Positions 49,598 through 59,864 are shown, counted from the first letter of the stretch. The stretch is 64,000 bases of DNA from Gammaproteobacteria bacterium (GCA_026706935.1 JAPOXV010000018.1:620001-684000); one strand, 5' to 3'. Made by a program: numbers and translations. The notes: generated by a model not told the origin, from the sequence alone.

Positions 49598-50590
49598 GTG
49601 CAACAGTTCGAACGCGCCGACGTCGAAGAAATCTTTAAAGTCGCCGATCGTATGCGACCGTTCGCCGGTCGTGAACGCATCACACGGGTGCTCGAAGGCG
49701 CAATCCTCTCTAACATGTTCTTCGAACCGAGCACGCGTACGCGTGTGTCGTTCGGCAGCGCGTTCAATTTACTCGGCGGAAATGTCCGCGAGACAACCGG
49801 CATTGAGTCATCATCAATCGTGAAAGGAGAGTCGATGCGTGACTTCGCACGGGTTCTTTCAGGTTACAGTGATGTTATCGTCATTCGTCATCCTGAAACC
49901 GGTTCGGCCGACGAATTTGCATCTGCTTCTCAGGTTCCGGTGATCAATGGTGGCGACGGAGCTAACGAACATCCGTCACAAGCGTTGTTGGACCTCTACA
50001 CGATCCGCAAGGAGCTGGAATCCCAAAACAAGAGTGTGGATGACTTTCGCATTGCTCTTATCGGAGATCTTGCCAATGGAAGAGCCGTACATTCACTTCT
50101 GAAGCTCTTGACGCTCTTCAAACGTGTGACGGTGCAATTGGCATCGCCTGAAGGATTAGACGCCCCACCCGACTTGATCGAACTATTACGAGATGCGGGT
50201 GCGTCCGTTTCGGAGTTTCACGACCTTCGTGAAGGCATTCAACACGTCGACATTCTTTACGTCACCCGCGTCCAGGAGGAACGCTTTCCTACTCAGGAAG
50301 AAGCTAACTACTATCGTGGTCTATTCCGCTTGAACCAAGAGATCTATTCGCAGTATTGTGAATCGAACACGGTCATCATGCATCCATTACCGCGTGACTC
50401 CCGAGCACAAAGTCAGGAATTGGACGAAGACCTCGATTCAAACCCCAATCTTGCGATTTTTCGCCAGACTCAGAACGGCGTACTCATCCGAATGGCGCTG
50501 TTCGCGCTGATTTTCGATGTCGTTAATGACGTAGAGCGCCACGCCCAGCCACTTCGATGGCAGACACCGCGGAATCGACTGGGTTCCTAA
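49598..50590 (+). CDS. pyrB: Aspartate carbamoyltransferase
   Basis: This enzyme condenses carbamoyl phosphate and aspartate in pyrimidine synthesis. The 330-residue frame has the carbamoyl-phosphate site SNMFFEPSTRTRVSF, KGESMRDFARVLSGY, INGGDGANEHPSQALLDL, the aspartate loop region and MHPLPRD. The GTG at 49598 would start the protein within the first conserved helix (QQFERADVEEIF). The frame stays open upstream to about 49505, and the residues just before (NLNFHGDHILSV) match the usual start of this enzyme, so translation probably begins at a non-ATG codon such as CTG 49568. No pyrI regulatory gene follows. Confidence 0.92.
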   Translation: MQQFERADVEEIFKVADRMRPFAGRERITRVLEGAILSNMFFEPSTRTRVSFGSAFNLLGGNVRETTGIESSSIVKGESMRDFARVLSGYSDVIVIRHPETGSADEFASASQVPVINGGDGANEHPSQALLDLYTIRKELESQNKSVDDFRIALIGDLANGRAVHSLLKLLTLFKRVTVQLASPEGLDAPPDLIELLRDAGASVSEFHDLREGIQHVDILYVTRVQEERFPTQEEANYYRGLFRLNQEIYSQYCESNTVIMHPLPRDSRAQSQELDEDLDSNPNLAIFRQTQNGVLIRMALFALIFDVVNDVERHAQPLRWQTPRNRLGS

Positions 50591-50591
50591 A

Positions 50592-51524
50592 TTATCCTAG
50601 GGCTGACTCGAACTCAGGTAAAGCATCAAACAAGTCGGCGACTAGCCCATAGTCGGCAACTTGAAATATTGGCGCATCGGGATCCTTGTTAATCGCGACG
50701 ATAACTTTGGAGTCCTTCATACCCGCCAAGTGCTGAATCGCGCCTGATATACCGACGGCGATATAGAGTTCGGGTGCGACAATCTTGCCAGTCTGTCCGA
50801 CCTGCATGTCGTTAGGGACAAAACCTGCATCAACGGCTGCTCGTGACGCACCAATCGCAGCGCCAAGTCTGTCGGCTATACCTTCCAGGAGTGAGAAGTT
50901 CTCGCCGTTCTGCATGCCGCGACCACCGGAAATCACGACACCTGCTGCGGTCAGTTCGGGTCTTTCAGATTTTGCGAGTTCGTCGGCAACGAATTCGGAG
51001 TTTTCGTCGGCAGGTGAACCTTCTATCGGCTCCACCGTGGCGCTACCACCGTCTGGCGCGACACCGTCGAATCCCGTACCCCTCACCGTCAGCACCTTCT
51101 TCTCATCACTCGTCTTTACCGTCGCAATTGCGTTACCTGCATAGATCAAGCGCTTGAAGGTATCCTCCGAATCGACCCCCATGATGTCAGAGATCATCTG
51201 TACGTCCAACGCGGCAGCGACCCGTGGCATGAAGTTCTTACCGGTTGTCGTGTGTGCAGTAAGTAGATGGCTGTAGTTGTCGCTCAAATTCACCACGAGT
51301 GGTGCGACGTTTTCTGGTAGAGCGTGCGCATAGGCCTCTGAGTCAGCGAGGAGTACTTTGTTGACGCCGCCGATTTGCGCGGCTTCGTTCGCAACGGCCT
51401 CACAGCCTTGACCCGCAACCAGTACGTCTAAGTCACCACCGATTTCTGCGGCGGCAGCTAACGAAACTAACGTGACCGGTTTCAGTGCTTCATTATCGTG
51501 GTCAGCGACGACTAATACGCTCAT
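50592..51524 (-). CDS. etfA: Electron transfer flavoprotein alpha subunit
   Basis: A 310-residue FAD-binding ETF alpha subunit that carries electrons from acyl-CoA and other dehydrogenases to the quinone pool. The C-terminal FAD domain shows [64 protein letters not shown] and [22 protein letters not shown], all canonical. It overlaps etfB by four bases on the same strand. The partner quinone oxidoreductase gene is divergent just beyond etfB. Confidence 0.96.
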   Translation of the reverse strand: MSVLVVADHDNEALKPVTLVSLAAAAEIGGDLDVLVAGQGCEAVANEAAQIGGVNKVLLADSEAYAHALPENVAPLVVNLSDNYSHLLTAHTTTGKNFMPRVAAALDVQMISDIMGVDSEDTFKRLIYAGNAIATVKTSDEKKVLTVRGTGFDGVAPDGGSATVEPIEGSPADENSEFVADELAKSERPELTAAGVVISGGRGMQNGENFSLLEGIADRLGAAIGASRAAVDAGFVPNDMQVGQTGKIVAPELYIAVGISGAIQHLAGMKDSKVIVAINKDPDAPIFQVADYGLVADLFDALPEFESALG

Positions 51525-52273
51525 GCGATCACCTTTGCATCGTTTCGTAGCTTGTCGACCAATTCGTCGACCGATTCAACTTTGATTCCCGCTGCGCGTC
51601 CTGGCGGTGGCGATACGTCCAGTATTTCTGTATGACGCTGAACTTCCACCCCCAGGTCCGCAGGTGAAACGGTTTCGATCGGTTTCTTACGCGCCTGCAT
51701 GATGTTCGGCAGGGACGCATAACGCGGTTCATTCAGACGCAAGTCAGTCGTCAAAACCATCGGAATCGATGTCTTGATCGTCTGTAATCCGCCGTCGACT
51801 TCACGTGTAACAGTTGCGGTGTCCCCGTCTACAGTCAATTCAGAAGCGAACGTTGCTTGAGGCAGACCAGTGAGTTGCGCGAACATTTGACCGGTTTGCC
51901 CGTTGTCGCCATCGATGCTCTGTTTGCCGAACATGACGATCTTTGGTTCTTCACGCTCGTACACAGCTTTCACCAACTTAGCGATGGCGAGAGGTTCAAC
52001 ATCGTCATCCGCTTCGATGTGGATCGCCCGATCCGCCCCTTGTGCCAAGCAAACCCGAAGCGTTTCCGGGCACTTGGCGCCACCTACCGTTACAGCGATG
52101 ACTTCCTCCGCGGTACCCGCTTCGCGCAGACGAACCGCTTCTTCAATGCCGATACCACAGAACGGATTAACGGCCATTTTCGTGTTGGTCAGGTCGATAC
52201 CGGTGCCGTCAGGCTTCACGACCACGTTGACGTTGGGGTCAACAACACGCTTAATCGCAACAAGAACTTTCAT
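51521..52273 (-). CDS. etfB: Electron transfer flavoprotein beta subunit
   Basis: A 250-residue AMP-binding ETF beta subunit. It begins KVLVAIKRVVDPNVNVVVKPDGTGID, contains NPFCGIGIEEAVRLREAG, the ADRAIHIEADDDVEPLAIAKL region and the characteristic ETF beta signature LTTDLRLNEPRYASLPNIMQARKKPIE (the loop that contacts partner dehydrogenases). It is upstream of etfA with a four-base overlap. The 146-bp gap to the divergent quinone oxidoreductase gene probably holds both promoters. Confidence 0.96.
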   Translation of the reverse strand: MKVLVAIKRVVDPNVNVVVKPDGTGIDLTNTKMAVNPFCGIGIEEAVRLREAGTAEEVIAVTVGGAKCPETLRVCLAQGADRAIHIEADDDVEPLAIAKLVKAVYEREEPKIVMFGKQSIDGDNGQTGQMFAQLTGLPQATFASELTVDGDTATVTREVDGGLQTIKTSIPMVLTTDLRLNEPRYASLPNIMQARKKPIETVSPADLGVEVQRHTEILDVSPPPGRAAGIKVESVDELVDKLRNDAKVIA

Positions 52274-52419
52274 ACGTACCAGAATGTGATTTAGTAGGAA
52301 TCAAGCGCGCGTTTCGCCTTTGCGAAGCGCTCGAAAAAACGCCAAGGCAGGCGTTATCGGCAGGTGATTTTATTCGGCAACCGTTTTTATAATCGCGCCG
52401 ATTCGGAGATGGTGAAGGC

Positions 52420-54075
52420 GTGACAGTAGAACGCGAAGCGATGGACTTTGACGTCGTTGTTGTAGGCGGTGGCCCGTCAGGTCTCGCAGCTTCCATTCGT
52501 TTGATGCAGCTTGCTGCAGAATCTGGTCAAGAAATCACGGTCTGTCTTGTCGAGAAAGGCAGTGAAATCGGCGCTCACATCCTCTCAGGTGCAGTTTTTT
52601 ATCCGCGTGCGCTCAACGAACTGATCCCTGATTGGAAGGAACAAGGTGCACCCGTCAACAATCCCGTTACGAAAGACGAATATCACTGTTTTCTCAGCGA
52701 AACGTCCAGTTTTCCAATCCCTCGCCTATTTATCCCTAAGCCGATTCACAACGCAGGAAACCACGCTATTTCGCTAGGAAACCTTTGCCGATGGCTTGGC
52801 GAGCAGGCTGAAGCGCTTGGTGTGATGACATTTCCTGGTTTTGCAGCCACGGAAATTCTGTTTGACGATCAAGATAGGGTATGCGGGATCGCGACTGGCG
52901 ACATGGGGATCGGCAAAGACGGTGAACAGAAGGCGACGTACCAACCAGGATATGAACTACGTGCAAAGTACACGCTACTAGCAGAAGGATGTCGAGGACA
53001 CCTAGGCAAGCAACTCATCGAAAAATACCAGCTCGATGCAGATTCCGCGACGCAACATTACGCCATAGGTCTGAAGGAACTTTGGGAAGTTCCTGAGGAA
53101 AGGGCGGAACAAGGAAAGGTCATCCACGCCCTCGGTTGGCCGCTCGGATTATCGACCGCAGCTACCGGTGGTAGTTTCCTCTACCATCTTGAAAACCGAC
53201 AGGTATCGCTCGGACTAATCGTCGATCTTGCGTACAAGAACCCATACCTCAGCCCTTTCGAAGAATTTCAGCGCTGGAAACACCACCCCGTGATCGTTAA
53301 TGAGATCGCCGCTGGAACGCGTGTGTCCTATGGCGCTCGAGCGATCGTCAAAGGTGGACTACCGGCGCTACCGAAGCTCACTGTACCTGGCGCCGCACTT
53401 ATCGGCGACGATGCAGGTTTTCTGAACGTCCTGAAAGTCAAAGGCAGCCATACCGCGATGAAATCCGGTATGTTGGCTGCCGAGGCTACATTTGATAGCC
53501 TGAAGGAAGGCAACGAAGGTACGGAGATCAATCTGTTCGAACGGGTCGCGGACTCTTGGTTGTTCGACGAACTTAACTCTTCGAGGAACGCGGGACCTGC
53601 GTGGCACAAGTGGGGACTGTTCTTCGGGTCAGCTTTCTCGTTTGTCGAGCAAAACCTCTTAGGCGGCAGGTCACCGTTCAAACTGACAGACGAGAAACCG
53701 GATCACGAGACGCTTTCAAACGTAAGTCAAGTAAATCCCATCGAATACCCGAAACCAGACAATATTCTGTCGTTCGATCGACTGTCGAGCGTGTTTCTAT
53801 CAAACACAAACCACGAGGAAGATCAGCCTTGTCATTTGACACTTGCTGACGAATCAATCCCCGTCGCACAAAACCTACCGAATTTCGCAGAACCTGCACA
53901 GCGTTACTGCCCCGCAGGCGTATATGAGATCGTCGAAGAGGAATCTGGGCCGAGATTTCAGATCAACGCTCAGAACTGCGTCCACTGCAAGACCTGCGAC
54001 ATCAAAGATCCAGCTCAAAATATCACGTGGATAGCACCGGAAGGAGGCGGCGGTCCGAACTATCCCAATATGTAA
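52420..54075 (+). CDS. etfD: Electron transfer flavoprotein-ubiquinone oxidoreductase
   Basis: A 551-residue membrane-associated flavoprotein with a 4Fe-4S cluster that passes electrons from ETF to ubiquinone. The FAD Rossmann motif VVVGGGPSGLAASI is at the N-terminus, and EKGSEIGAHILSGAVF follows. Near the C-terminus the cluster ligands are CPAGVYEI and NCVHCKTCDIKDPAQNITW, with a second FAD segment IGDDAGFLNVLKVKGSHTAMKSG. The start is a GTG at 52420; an ATG at 52441, directly before the Rossmann strand, is an alternative. It is divergent from etfBA. Confidence 0.95.
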   Translation: MTVEREAMDFDVVVVGGGPSGLAASIRLMQLAAESGQEITVCLVEKGSEIGAHILSGAVFYPRALNELIPDWKEQGAPVNNPVTKDEYHCFLSETSSFPIPRLFIPKPIHNAGNHAISLGNLCRWLGEQAEALGVMTFPGFAATEILFDDQDRVCGIATGDMGIGKDGEQKATYQPGYELRAKYTLLAEGCRGHLGKQLIEKYQLDADSATQHYAIGLKELWEVPEERAEQGKVIHALGWPLGLSTAATGGSFLYHLENRQVSLGLIVDLAYKNPYLSPFEEFQRWKHHPVIVNEIAAGTRVSYGARAIVKGGLPALPKLTVPGAALIGDDAGFLNVLKVKGSHTAMKSGMLAAEATFDSLKEGNEGTEINLFERVADSWLFDELNSSRNAGPAWHKWGLFFGSAFSFVEQNLLGGRSPFKLTDEKPDHETLSNVSQVNPIEYPKPDNILSFDRLSSVFLSNTNHEEDQPCHLTLADESIPVAQNLPNFAEPAQRYCPAGVYEIVEEESGPRFQINAQNCVHCKTCDIKDPAQNITWIAPEGGGGPNYPNM

Positions 54076-54743
54076 TAAACGTAAGGCGAGATTCCGGTTC
54101 TACAACTCCTCGCAACAAGGTACTGTTTTTGCCAACGGCGTCAGAACGCCGCAGTTTCCTAGACTGAACGGGTCACCCACAAGAGACTAATCGCTTCCCG
54201 ATCTACCTGTTAGCAACTTCGTTCTACGCTTGCGAGCCGGAATTAAGACAATCGGAACAAAGAGAGGATCACTGAAGCTGATCGATCGAATTGGCATTCC
54301 ACGACTCACACATTGGATAAGAGCTTGAATTAACGTTATGAATTACTTATGAATTTTTGAATTTTCCTATATACTTCAACTGCATTTCGGCGAATTGGCG
54401 TCGCTAGCACAAACGTCTGTGCAAGCAGAGCTAGGGTGTTGGTAGAACGTGAAGGGTCGAATTGACTTTCTCAAGGAGGAGATCGAACGCTTCGTGCGGT
54501 GGTTGCTACCCGCCACGATTGTGAACGAAGCACGGCTCATGCCGCAATTTCGACAGGAGGTGGAAATTGAATTCCGAAGCGACACTACTTGTAACCGCTA
54601 CAACTAAGACTCGGACTCAAGGCTCAAGACTTCGACCTAGAGACGTAAGCGATTTCTCGAATCGTCTTAGTGTGTCAAGTGACGCGGAGAACAGGCTCCA
54701 AGCTTTGTTCACGATCACACTGCACCTTTTGCGTCGCAATTCG
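54076..54743. other. Long intergenic region before the adhesin gene
   Basis: This stretch of nearly 670 bases contains AT-rich sequence around 54330-54375 that could hold promoters, and a 52-codon reading frame (54449-54607). It also holds a strong Shine-Dalgarno AGGAGGT at 54555-54561 in front of a TTG at 54567 that is in frame with the adhesin. No RNA gene or clear terminator was recognised. Confidence 0.5.
54449..54607 (+). CDS. Possible small protein
   Basis: A 52-residue frame from GTG 54449 to TAA 54607, whose translation starts VKGRIDFLKEEIERFVRWLL and reads like an amphipathic helix pair. It has no clear ribosome site and overlaps, in another frame, the Shine-Dalgarno and TTG that could start the adhesin gene. 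It may be a real small gene, a fragment, or chance. Confidence 0.25.
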   Translation: MKGRIDFLKEEIERFVRWLLPATIVNEARLMPQFRQEVEIEFRSDTTCNRYN

Positions 54744-57700
54744 ATGCGATTTCTCGTTTCTCTAGCTACCGTGTTTTGCGCTCTTCCCGCCTTATCACAG
54801 GAAAGCGCTTTTACACAGACCGGAATTTCCGGATTTCAGATCGATGAGAACGTCGAATCTTCGGGGCTCACCGCGCTAAATAATGAGATTTCCAGCAAAA
54901 TAAACAGTTCTGTTCAAACCGACTTCACGTTTGAATTAGATGCAGTTGGTAAGACTAAATTCGATCTTGATGCTAATGTTGCTCTCAGCTTCAAAGCAAA
55001 CCAGACTTTAAATTTCGAAGAAACGCCAACGTTCGCCTTCAGGATTGTCAGTAAGAAAGTGAATGAAGCGGCAACGGATCGCATTGCCAATACACTGACA
55101 ATCTCATTGGCAGTCCAAGATGTTCCGGAGAATCCCGAGGCTCTACCTCCTTATAACACCGATGCCGGTCACGTCTTCTATATTCAAAAATCTCCAGATA
55201 TAGGTGTGATCCCTCGAATCTTCGCACATCAAATCTTCAACGACCCAGACCGCGGTAGCGGCGCAATGAGATTTAAACCTTGTGCCGATGACTTTTCAGT
55301 TCAGGAATGGGACGATCCTAGCTCAACAGGTGCGGCAGATAGGACACGTGGATCAACGACAACTGATGCGAATGAGGGCGGGACGGGCGATGCTGTCCAT
55401 TGCCTCGCTGCTCCGGGCCAAGGCGAAACCCCCAGCGCAAATGACGTTACACGCGGAGGTGAAGTCGTCAACGTAACAACCTTCGGAACCGGAATTCAAA
55501 TTACGCCCCTTGCTGCAACACTCGGTGTTCGTCGGGCACTTTTGACATTTCATGGATGGTCAACGACCCCCATGCTAAGTAGTGCTGGCACCATTGACGA
55601 CACTAACAAAAACTGGTCGGCACCCGCAAAAATCACAGTGTACGTAAAGACCGGTGAAAACAACGCGCCTCAGTTCGCTGGGGGCGCTCAAGGTTTTAGA
55701 GTTCAGGTGAGAGAGACAGTTAATAATGCTGAAATAAACATCGGTCCTCCAACCGCCGGTGACTGGAATGCCAATGACCTTGATGCAAACGACAAGATCA
55801 CCTATCGACTCGAAGGTAATCCAGCGACGGCAGCTTGTCGGACCCTTATCGACGGAACAGTTATCCAGGAAGCCGTTGCACTCGGAAGCGGCTGTGCTTG
55901 GTTGGATTCGAGTGCACCCGCAGACGGCAACGTCTTGGTTAAAGGTAAAAACCTCGATTACGAATCTGCTCCACAAAATAAAACGTACACGTTCAATCTA
56001 GTAGCAAGTGACGGATTTAATCCGGCACAGGACGCTCGTGTGCCGATTCAGGTTGTCGTACAAGATGTCGATGAAGGACTTGAATTCTCCGGTTCGATAA
56101 ATCAAATCTCTCAGCTTGTAGTAGGACGGGCCGGTCGATCAGTAGACCTGAACGATCATTTCACAGATCCAGACGGTACGCCAATTAGCTATACGGTGAT
56201 CTCGAGTAATTCGAGCATTGTCAGCGCCACACTTCAAGGATCCATTCTGACAGTGAATGCAGTCGGCGGTGCAGGATCAGCCCAAGTAATAATCACTGCA
56301 TCATCTGGCAATAGCAGTATTCCAACAATAGTCCAAGTTGAAGTGCGAGAGACTAATCAAGCTCCTATCTTCGTAGGCGGCGTCGCAACCGTAGAGGCGC
56401 CCGGTTCAGTCAGTGAAAACGATCCCCCGAATATCCTAATCCGCGTACCCGGCTTGAAGTACAACGACCCCGATGGAGACTCCATTACCGCAACCGTCGT
56501 AAATAACGCACCGTTTGAAGCAGTCGTGAATCCACAAATCGAAACTCAAACGTATGTGGGAGAAATCGGACTCAAGCTCGTCGGCAGTCTCGATTACGAA
56601 ACAAGCCAGCGTCACGTCGTTACTATCCAACTTAACGACGGTTGGGATCTAAGTACTCGAACGGCGGACGTTATCGTCAATGTTCGAGACCACCCTGAAC
56701 CGCCTCAAATTGCAACAGACGCACAAGGACGCACAAGAACGATCGCAGATCAGACTGTTGCAGTTAACGGGACAAGTTCGATTAACGTAGCTGATTATTT
56801 CACCGATCCTGAGGGAGCGCGTTTGCAGTACAACGCGATTGTCCAAGCTGCCGGTTCTTCGTTTGTTTCTGTTTCAGTAGTTGGTTTCAGCACAGTTCAG
56901 TTCCAAGGTCTGCAGGCAACTGGAAATACGCCGGTAACGGTCGTTGTAACAGCCGAGGATCCTACCGGATTGACTGCACAGACAACGTTCCGCATTTTTG
57001 TCTCAGCCAATACCCCACCTCAGTTGGTAAGGCAACCTGTCGTACCATCTCTTAGGGTCGGATCTGCGTCAACAATACCTCTCACGGGTACGTTTTCGGA
57101 TCCAGATACTGGCGACAGAGTGCTAAGGTACGAAGCTTCGTCGAATGACGAATCCGTAGTTCTCGCTCAGGTCTCGAGCGACGGTCTTTCGATGGTGCTC
57201 ATTCCGAGAGCTGAAGGATCGACGACCGTAGTTATTACTGCAATCGACACACGCGGAGGACGAGGTCAAACCACTGTGCCAGTAACGGTACTAGGCAACG
57301 TGCCGCCGGTGATTTCAGCTCCCATCAACACTGTTGAACTGCGGCCAAATGCTACCGCTCCAGCCATCGATCTGACGACGCATTTCAGTGACCCAGATGG
57401 CGATACCCTGACGTTTACTGCTGCGACGGATCAACCTAATATCGCGACGGCGACGGTTGAAGGTAATAACCTGACCATCCGTGCGCGAGACCGTGGGCTC
57501 ACGTCCGTTCGGGTTACGGCAACGGATCCCGACGGTGAAAGCGTTCAGATGACGTTCCTTGTCGCCGTCGTTAATGACCCACCAACTGCTCAGACGGCGA
57601 TTTCCCTCGATCTAGCGCATCGGGGCGACTCCGACTCGGTGGATTTGACAACGATCTTCACGGATCCAGATAACGATGCGCTAACGTTTGAAGCGTCGGT

Positions 57701-59855
57701 TACTGATGACACGATTGCCACTGCTTCGATTCAAGGCTCGACGCTAACGGTAGAAGCAATGGGCGTCGGCGAAACGCAAATCACCGTAACCGCGACGGAC
57801 GCGTTTGGCTTGGCGGGTATGTCCACGTTTACTGTGACAATCGCGAACCAAGCGCCAGTCGTTGCAATGGAAATCGACGATCAACAAACCGATCGAACGA
57901 TGATGATCATGGTTGACCTTTCAATGGTGTTTAGCGATCCAGATGGTGATCCACTCACCTACACCGCATCAGTTACCGGTAGTCAAATCGCGACTGCGAC
58001 GATAAACGGATCAACACTCGAAGTTACCACCTCAGATATCGGCACAACAACGATTCAGGTAACGGCGACAGACAACTTCGGTGATTCTGTTTCTACTGAC
58101 TTCGATGTCGAGGTCGTAAACCTGGCGCCAACGATCGATGGAACCGCGATTGCGAGCTTTAACCTTCAGATAGGTGGTGAAGCAGAGAGTCGTGATATAA
58201 CCGGTGCGTTGAGCGACGACGACGACGCGTCCCCTGTCATTACGGCGACCACCGTTAATGAACTGGTTGCAACCGTGTCTGTATCTGGCACGACCATAAC
58301 AGTTACGCCTGTCTCACGCGGCGGTACCATGGTAGAAGTTACCGCAACTGATACCCATGGGGCTAGTAGTGAATCTGTGCTCGTGGGCGTGCGCGTTTCT
58401 GATAGCGAAATCAAGGCTGTAGCGAATACCGCGCTTGCGAGTTTCGCTAGAACAGTTCTCAGTAGCGTAACGTCTACCCTCGGTGCACGCTTAATCGCAG
58501 ATGCTGACGGTCTATACACACCTTTTGCAATGTATAGTCTCGACGACTTCGCACCGACAGATAACTATGTGACGGCATCCAACAAGATGATGGAATCCTC
58601 ACGATTCGGCATCGATAACGATGGTTGGGCAACAAACCCACTGCATGTTGGGACGTCGCTGCATCAGAATCAGTACAACCAACTCGAATCGCTATTCGGT
58701 CGTGGTTTTGCGCTCAAACTCGCTGCCGCCGGCGATCCTACGTTTTGGAGTCTGTGGGGCGGACTCGATTCACAGTCGTTTGAAGCAGCTGATCACGAAG
58801 GTAGTGCGACTTCCTTCTATTTCGGAGCCGATGCCACGCTTCAAGGTCAATGGACGTTCGGTATCGGAATCGGTCGGACCACAGGTGACGTGGACTACAC
58901 ATACGGAAACGCTACGCAGAAGATGGAAAACGACCTCACGCAAGTACTCCCTTATGCGCGCTTCCAACCTTCTGATCGAACTACCATCTATGGTGCGTTC
59001 GGCGTTGGTAGTGGAACCCTTGAGACAACGATCGTAGGAGTCGAAAGCAACGACCGAAGTGATCTGAAGAGCACAGTCGGTCTATTCGGCGGTCGTCAAG
59101 TCATGTATACGGCGGCGAACGGTCTAAATCTCGCGATAGTCGGCGACGTTGGTATGTCGAATCTTGAGACGGATGAAGGCGACAACGGAGCGGAGAGCTT
59201 ACTCGCTGAAGTTAGCCGCATCCGTGGCGGACTAGAGACCTCGTTTAACATGCTGATGGGGGCCGACGGATCGTTTACACCGTTCTTGACGGTTGGATTC
59301 AGAACCGACAGTGGCGACGGGATTGCGGACTCCGGAGTTGAGGTAAGCGGCGGTATTCGGATCACCAATCCAATTCTGACCCTTGATGCTAACTTCCGTA
59401 CGCTTGCTACGTACGGCGAAGACGACTACAGCGAAACCGGGTTCGCCATCATGGCCTTGCTCAACCCAACCGCTGGCGCAACAGGTCTCAGCATTTCCTT
59501 ATCACCGAGTTGGGGTGCGAGCACCGTCCATACCAATGCCCTATGGCAGGACGACTTGCAGGTCAACCGCGTGCCAGATCTCGCGAGCTGGGGAATCGCA
59601 CATAACGAGCAGGTACGGATTGACTCGAATATCGGATATGGATTCCTCGTCATTGACGAGCGTTTCCTCCTCACACCGTTTATAGACGTTCAATCCGGTT
59701 ACTCGAACGAACACGACGTGAGCATCGGTGCGAAGTTCAAGCAGATGTTGCGTTCCGCACAAAACTTGGACGTGAGCGTGCAAGTCGGTGAGAACAGCAG
59801 CTATTCTGGTACCCAGGAAGAGTCGATCAAAGTTAATGCTCGATTGAACTTCTAA
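54744..59855 (+). CDS. Large autotransporter-type adhesin with cadherin-like repeats
   Basis: A 1,703-residue surface protein. It has a classic signal peptide (RFLVSLATVFCALPALSQES), an N-terminal passenger, a tandem set of about 92-residue cadherin/Ig-like repeats (D-P-D-G-D calcium-site motifs) and a C-terminal outer membrane beta-barrel. The barrel covers about residues 1,330-1,703 and is rich in alternating aromatic and polar residues; the protein ends in Phe (VNARLNF), as outer membrane proteins do. Calcium is likely to stiffen the repeats. The ATG at 54744 is chosen for the signal peptide; a TTG at 54567 with a strong ribosome site would add 59 residues. The ligand is unknown. Confidence 0.88.
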   Translation: MRFLVSLATVFCALPALSQESAFTQTGISGFQIDENVESSGLTALNNEISSKINSSVQTDFTFELDAVGKTKFDLDANVALSFKANQTLNFEETPTFAFRIVSKKVNEAATDRIANTLTISLAVQDVPENPEALPPYNTDAGHVFYIQKSPDIGVIPRIFAHQIFNDPDRGSGAMRFKPCADDFSVQEWDDPSSTGAADRTRGSTTTDANEGGTGDAVHCLAAPGQGETPSANDVTRGGEVVNVTTFGTGIQITPLAATLGVRRALLTFHGWSTTPMLSSAGTIDDTNKNWSAPAKITVYVKTGENNAPQFAGGAQGFRVQVRETVNNAEINIGPPTAGDWNANDLDANDKITYRLEGNPATAACRTLIDGTVIQEAVALGSGCAWLDSSAPADGNVLVKGKNLDYESAPQNKTYTFNLVASDGFNPAQDARVPIQVVVQDVDEGLEFSGSINQISQLVVGRAGRSVDLNDHFTDPDGTPISYTVISSNSSIVSATLQGSILTVNAVGGAGSAQVIITASSGNSSIPTIVQVEVRETNQAPIFVGGVATVEAPGSVSENDPPNILIRVPGLKYNDPDGDSITATVVNNAPFEAVVNPQIETQTYVGEIGLKLVGSLDYETSQRHVVTIQLNDGWDLSTRTADVIVNVRDHPEPPQIATDAQGRTRTIADQTVAVNGTSSINVADYFTDPEGARLQYNAIVQAAGSSFVSVSVVGFSTVQFQGLQATGNTPVTVVVTAEDPTGLTAQTTFRIFVSANTPPQLVRQPVVPSLRVGSASTIPLTGTFSDPDTGDRVLRYEASSNDESVVLAQVSSDGLSMVLIPRAEGSTTVVITAIDTRGGRGQTTVPVTVLGNVPPVISAPINTVELRPNATAPAIDLTTHFSDPDGDTLTFTAATDQPNIATATVEGNNLTIRARDRGLTSVRVTATDPDGESVQMTFLVAVVNDPPTAQTAISLDLAHRGDSDSVDLTTIFTDPDNDALTFEASVTDDTIATASIQGSTLTVEAMGVGETQITVTATDAFGLAGMSTFTVTIANQAPVVAMEIDDQQTDRTMMIMVDLSMVFSDPDGDPLTYTASVTGSQIATATINGSTLEVTTSDIGTTTIQVTATDNFGDSVSTDFDVEVVNLAPTIDGTAIASFNLQIGGEAESRDITGALSDDDDASPVITATTVNELVATVSVSGTTITVTPVSRGGTMVEVTATDTHGASSESVLVGVRVSDSEIKAVANTALASFARTVLSSVTSTLGARLIADADGLYTPFAMYSLDDFAPTDNYVTASNKMMESSRFGIDNDGWATNPLHVGTSLHQNQYNQLESLFGRGFALKLAAAGDPTFWSLWGGLDSQSFEAADHEGSATSFYFGADATLQGQWTFGIGIGRTTGDVDYTYGNATQKMENDLTQVLPYARFQPSDRTTIYGAFGVGSGTLETTIVGVESNDRSDLKSTVGLFGGRQVMYTAANGLNLAIVGDVGMSNLETDEGDNGAESLLAEVSRIRGGLETSFNMLMGADGSFTPFLTVGFRTDSGDGIADSGVEVSGGIRITNPILTLDANFRTLATYGEDDYSETGFAIMALLNPTAGATGLSISLSPSWGASTVHTNALWQDDLQVNRVPDLASWGIAHNEQVRIDSNIGYGFLVIDERFLLTPFIDVQSGYSNEHDVSIGAKFKQMLRSAQNLDVSVQVGENSSYSGTQEESIKVNARLNF
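56158..58450 (+). repeat. Tandem cadherin/Ig-like domain repeats within the adhesin
   Basis: Successive copies of an F-(T/S)-D-P-(D/E)-G-(D/A)-x-L-x-(Y/F) motif start near 56158, 56793, 57090, 57381, 57654, 57928 and 58206. In the later part the spacing is 273-290 bases (about 91-97 residues). Each copy ends in a V-T-V-T-A-T-D-x-x-G strand. The copies are diverged, so the array is old and not a recent expansion. Confidence 0.8.
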
Positions 59856-59864
59856 TCTCGACCT

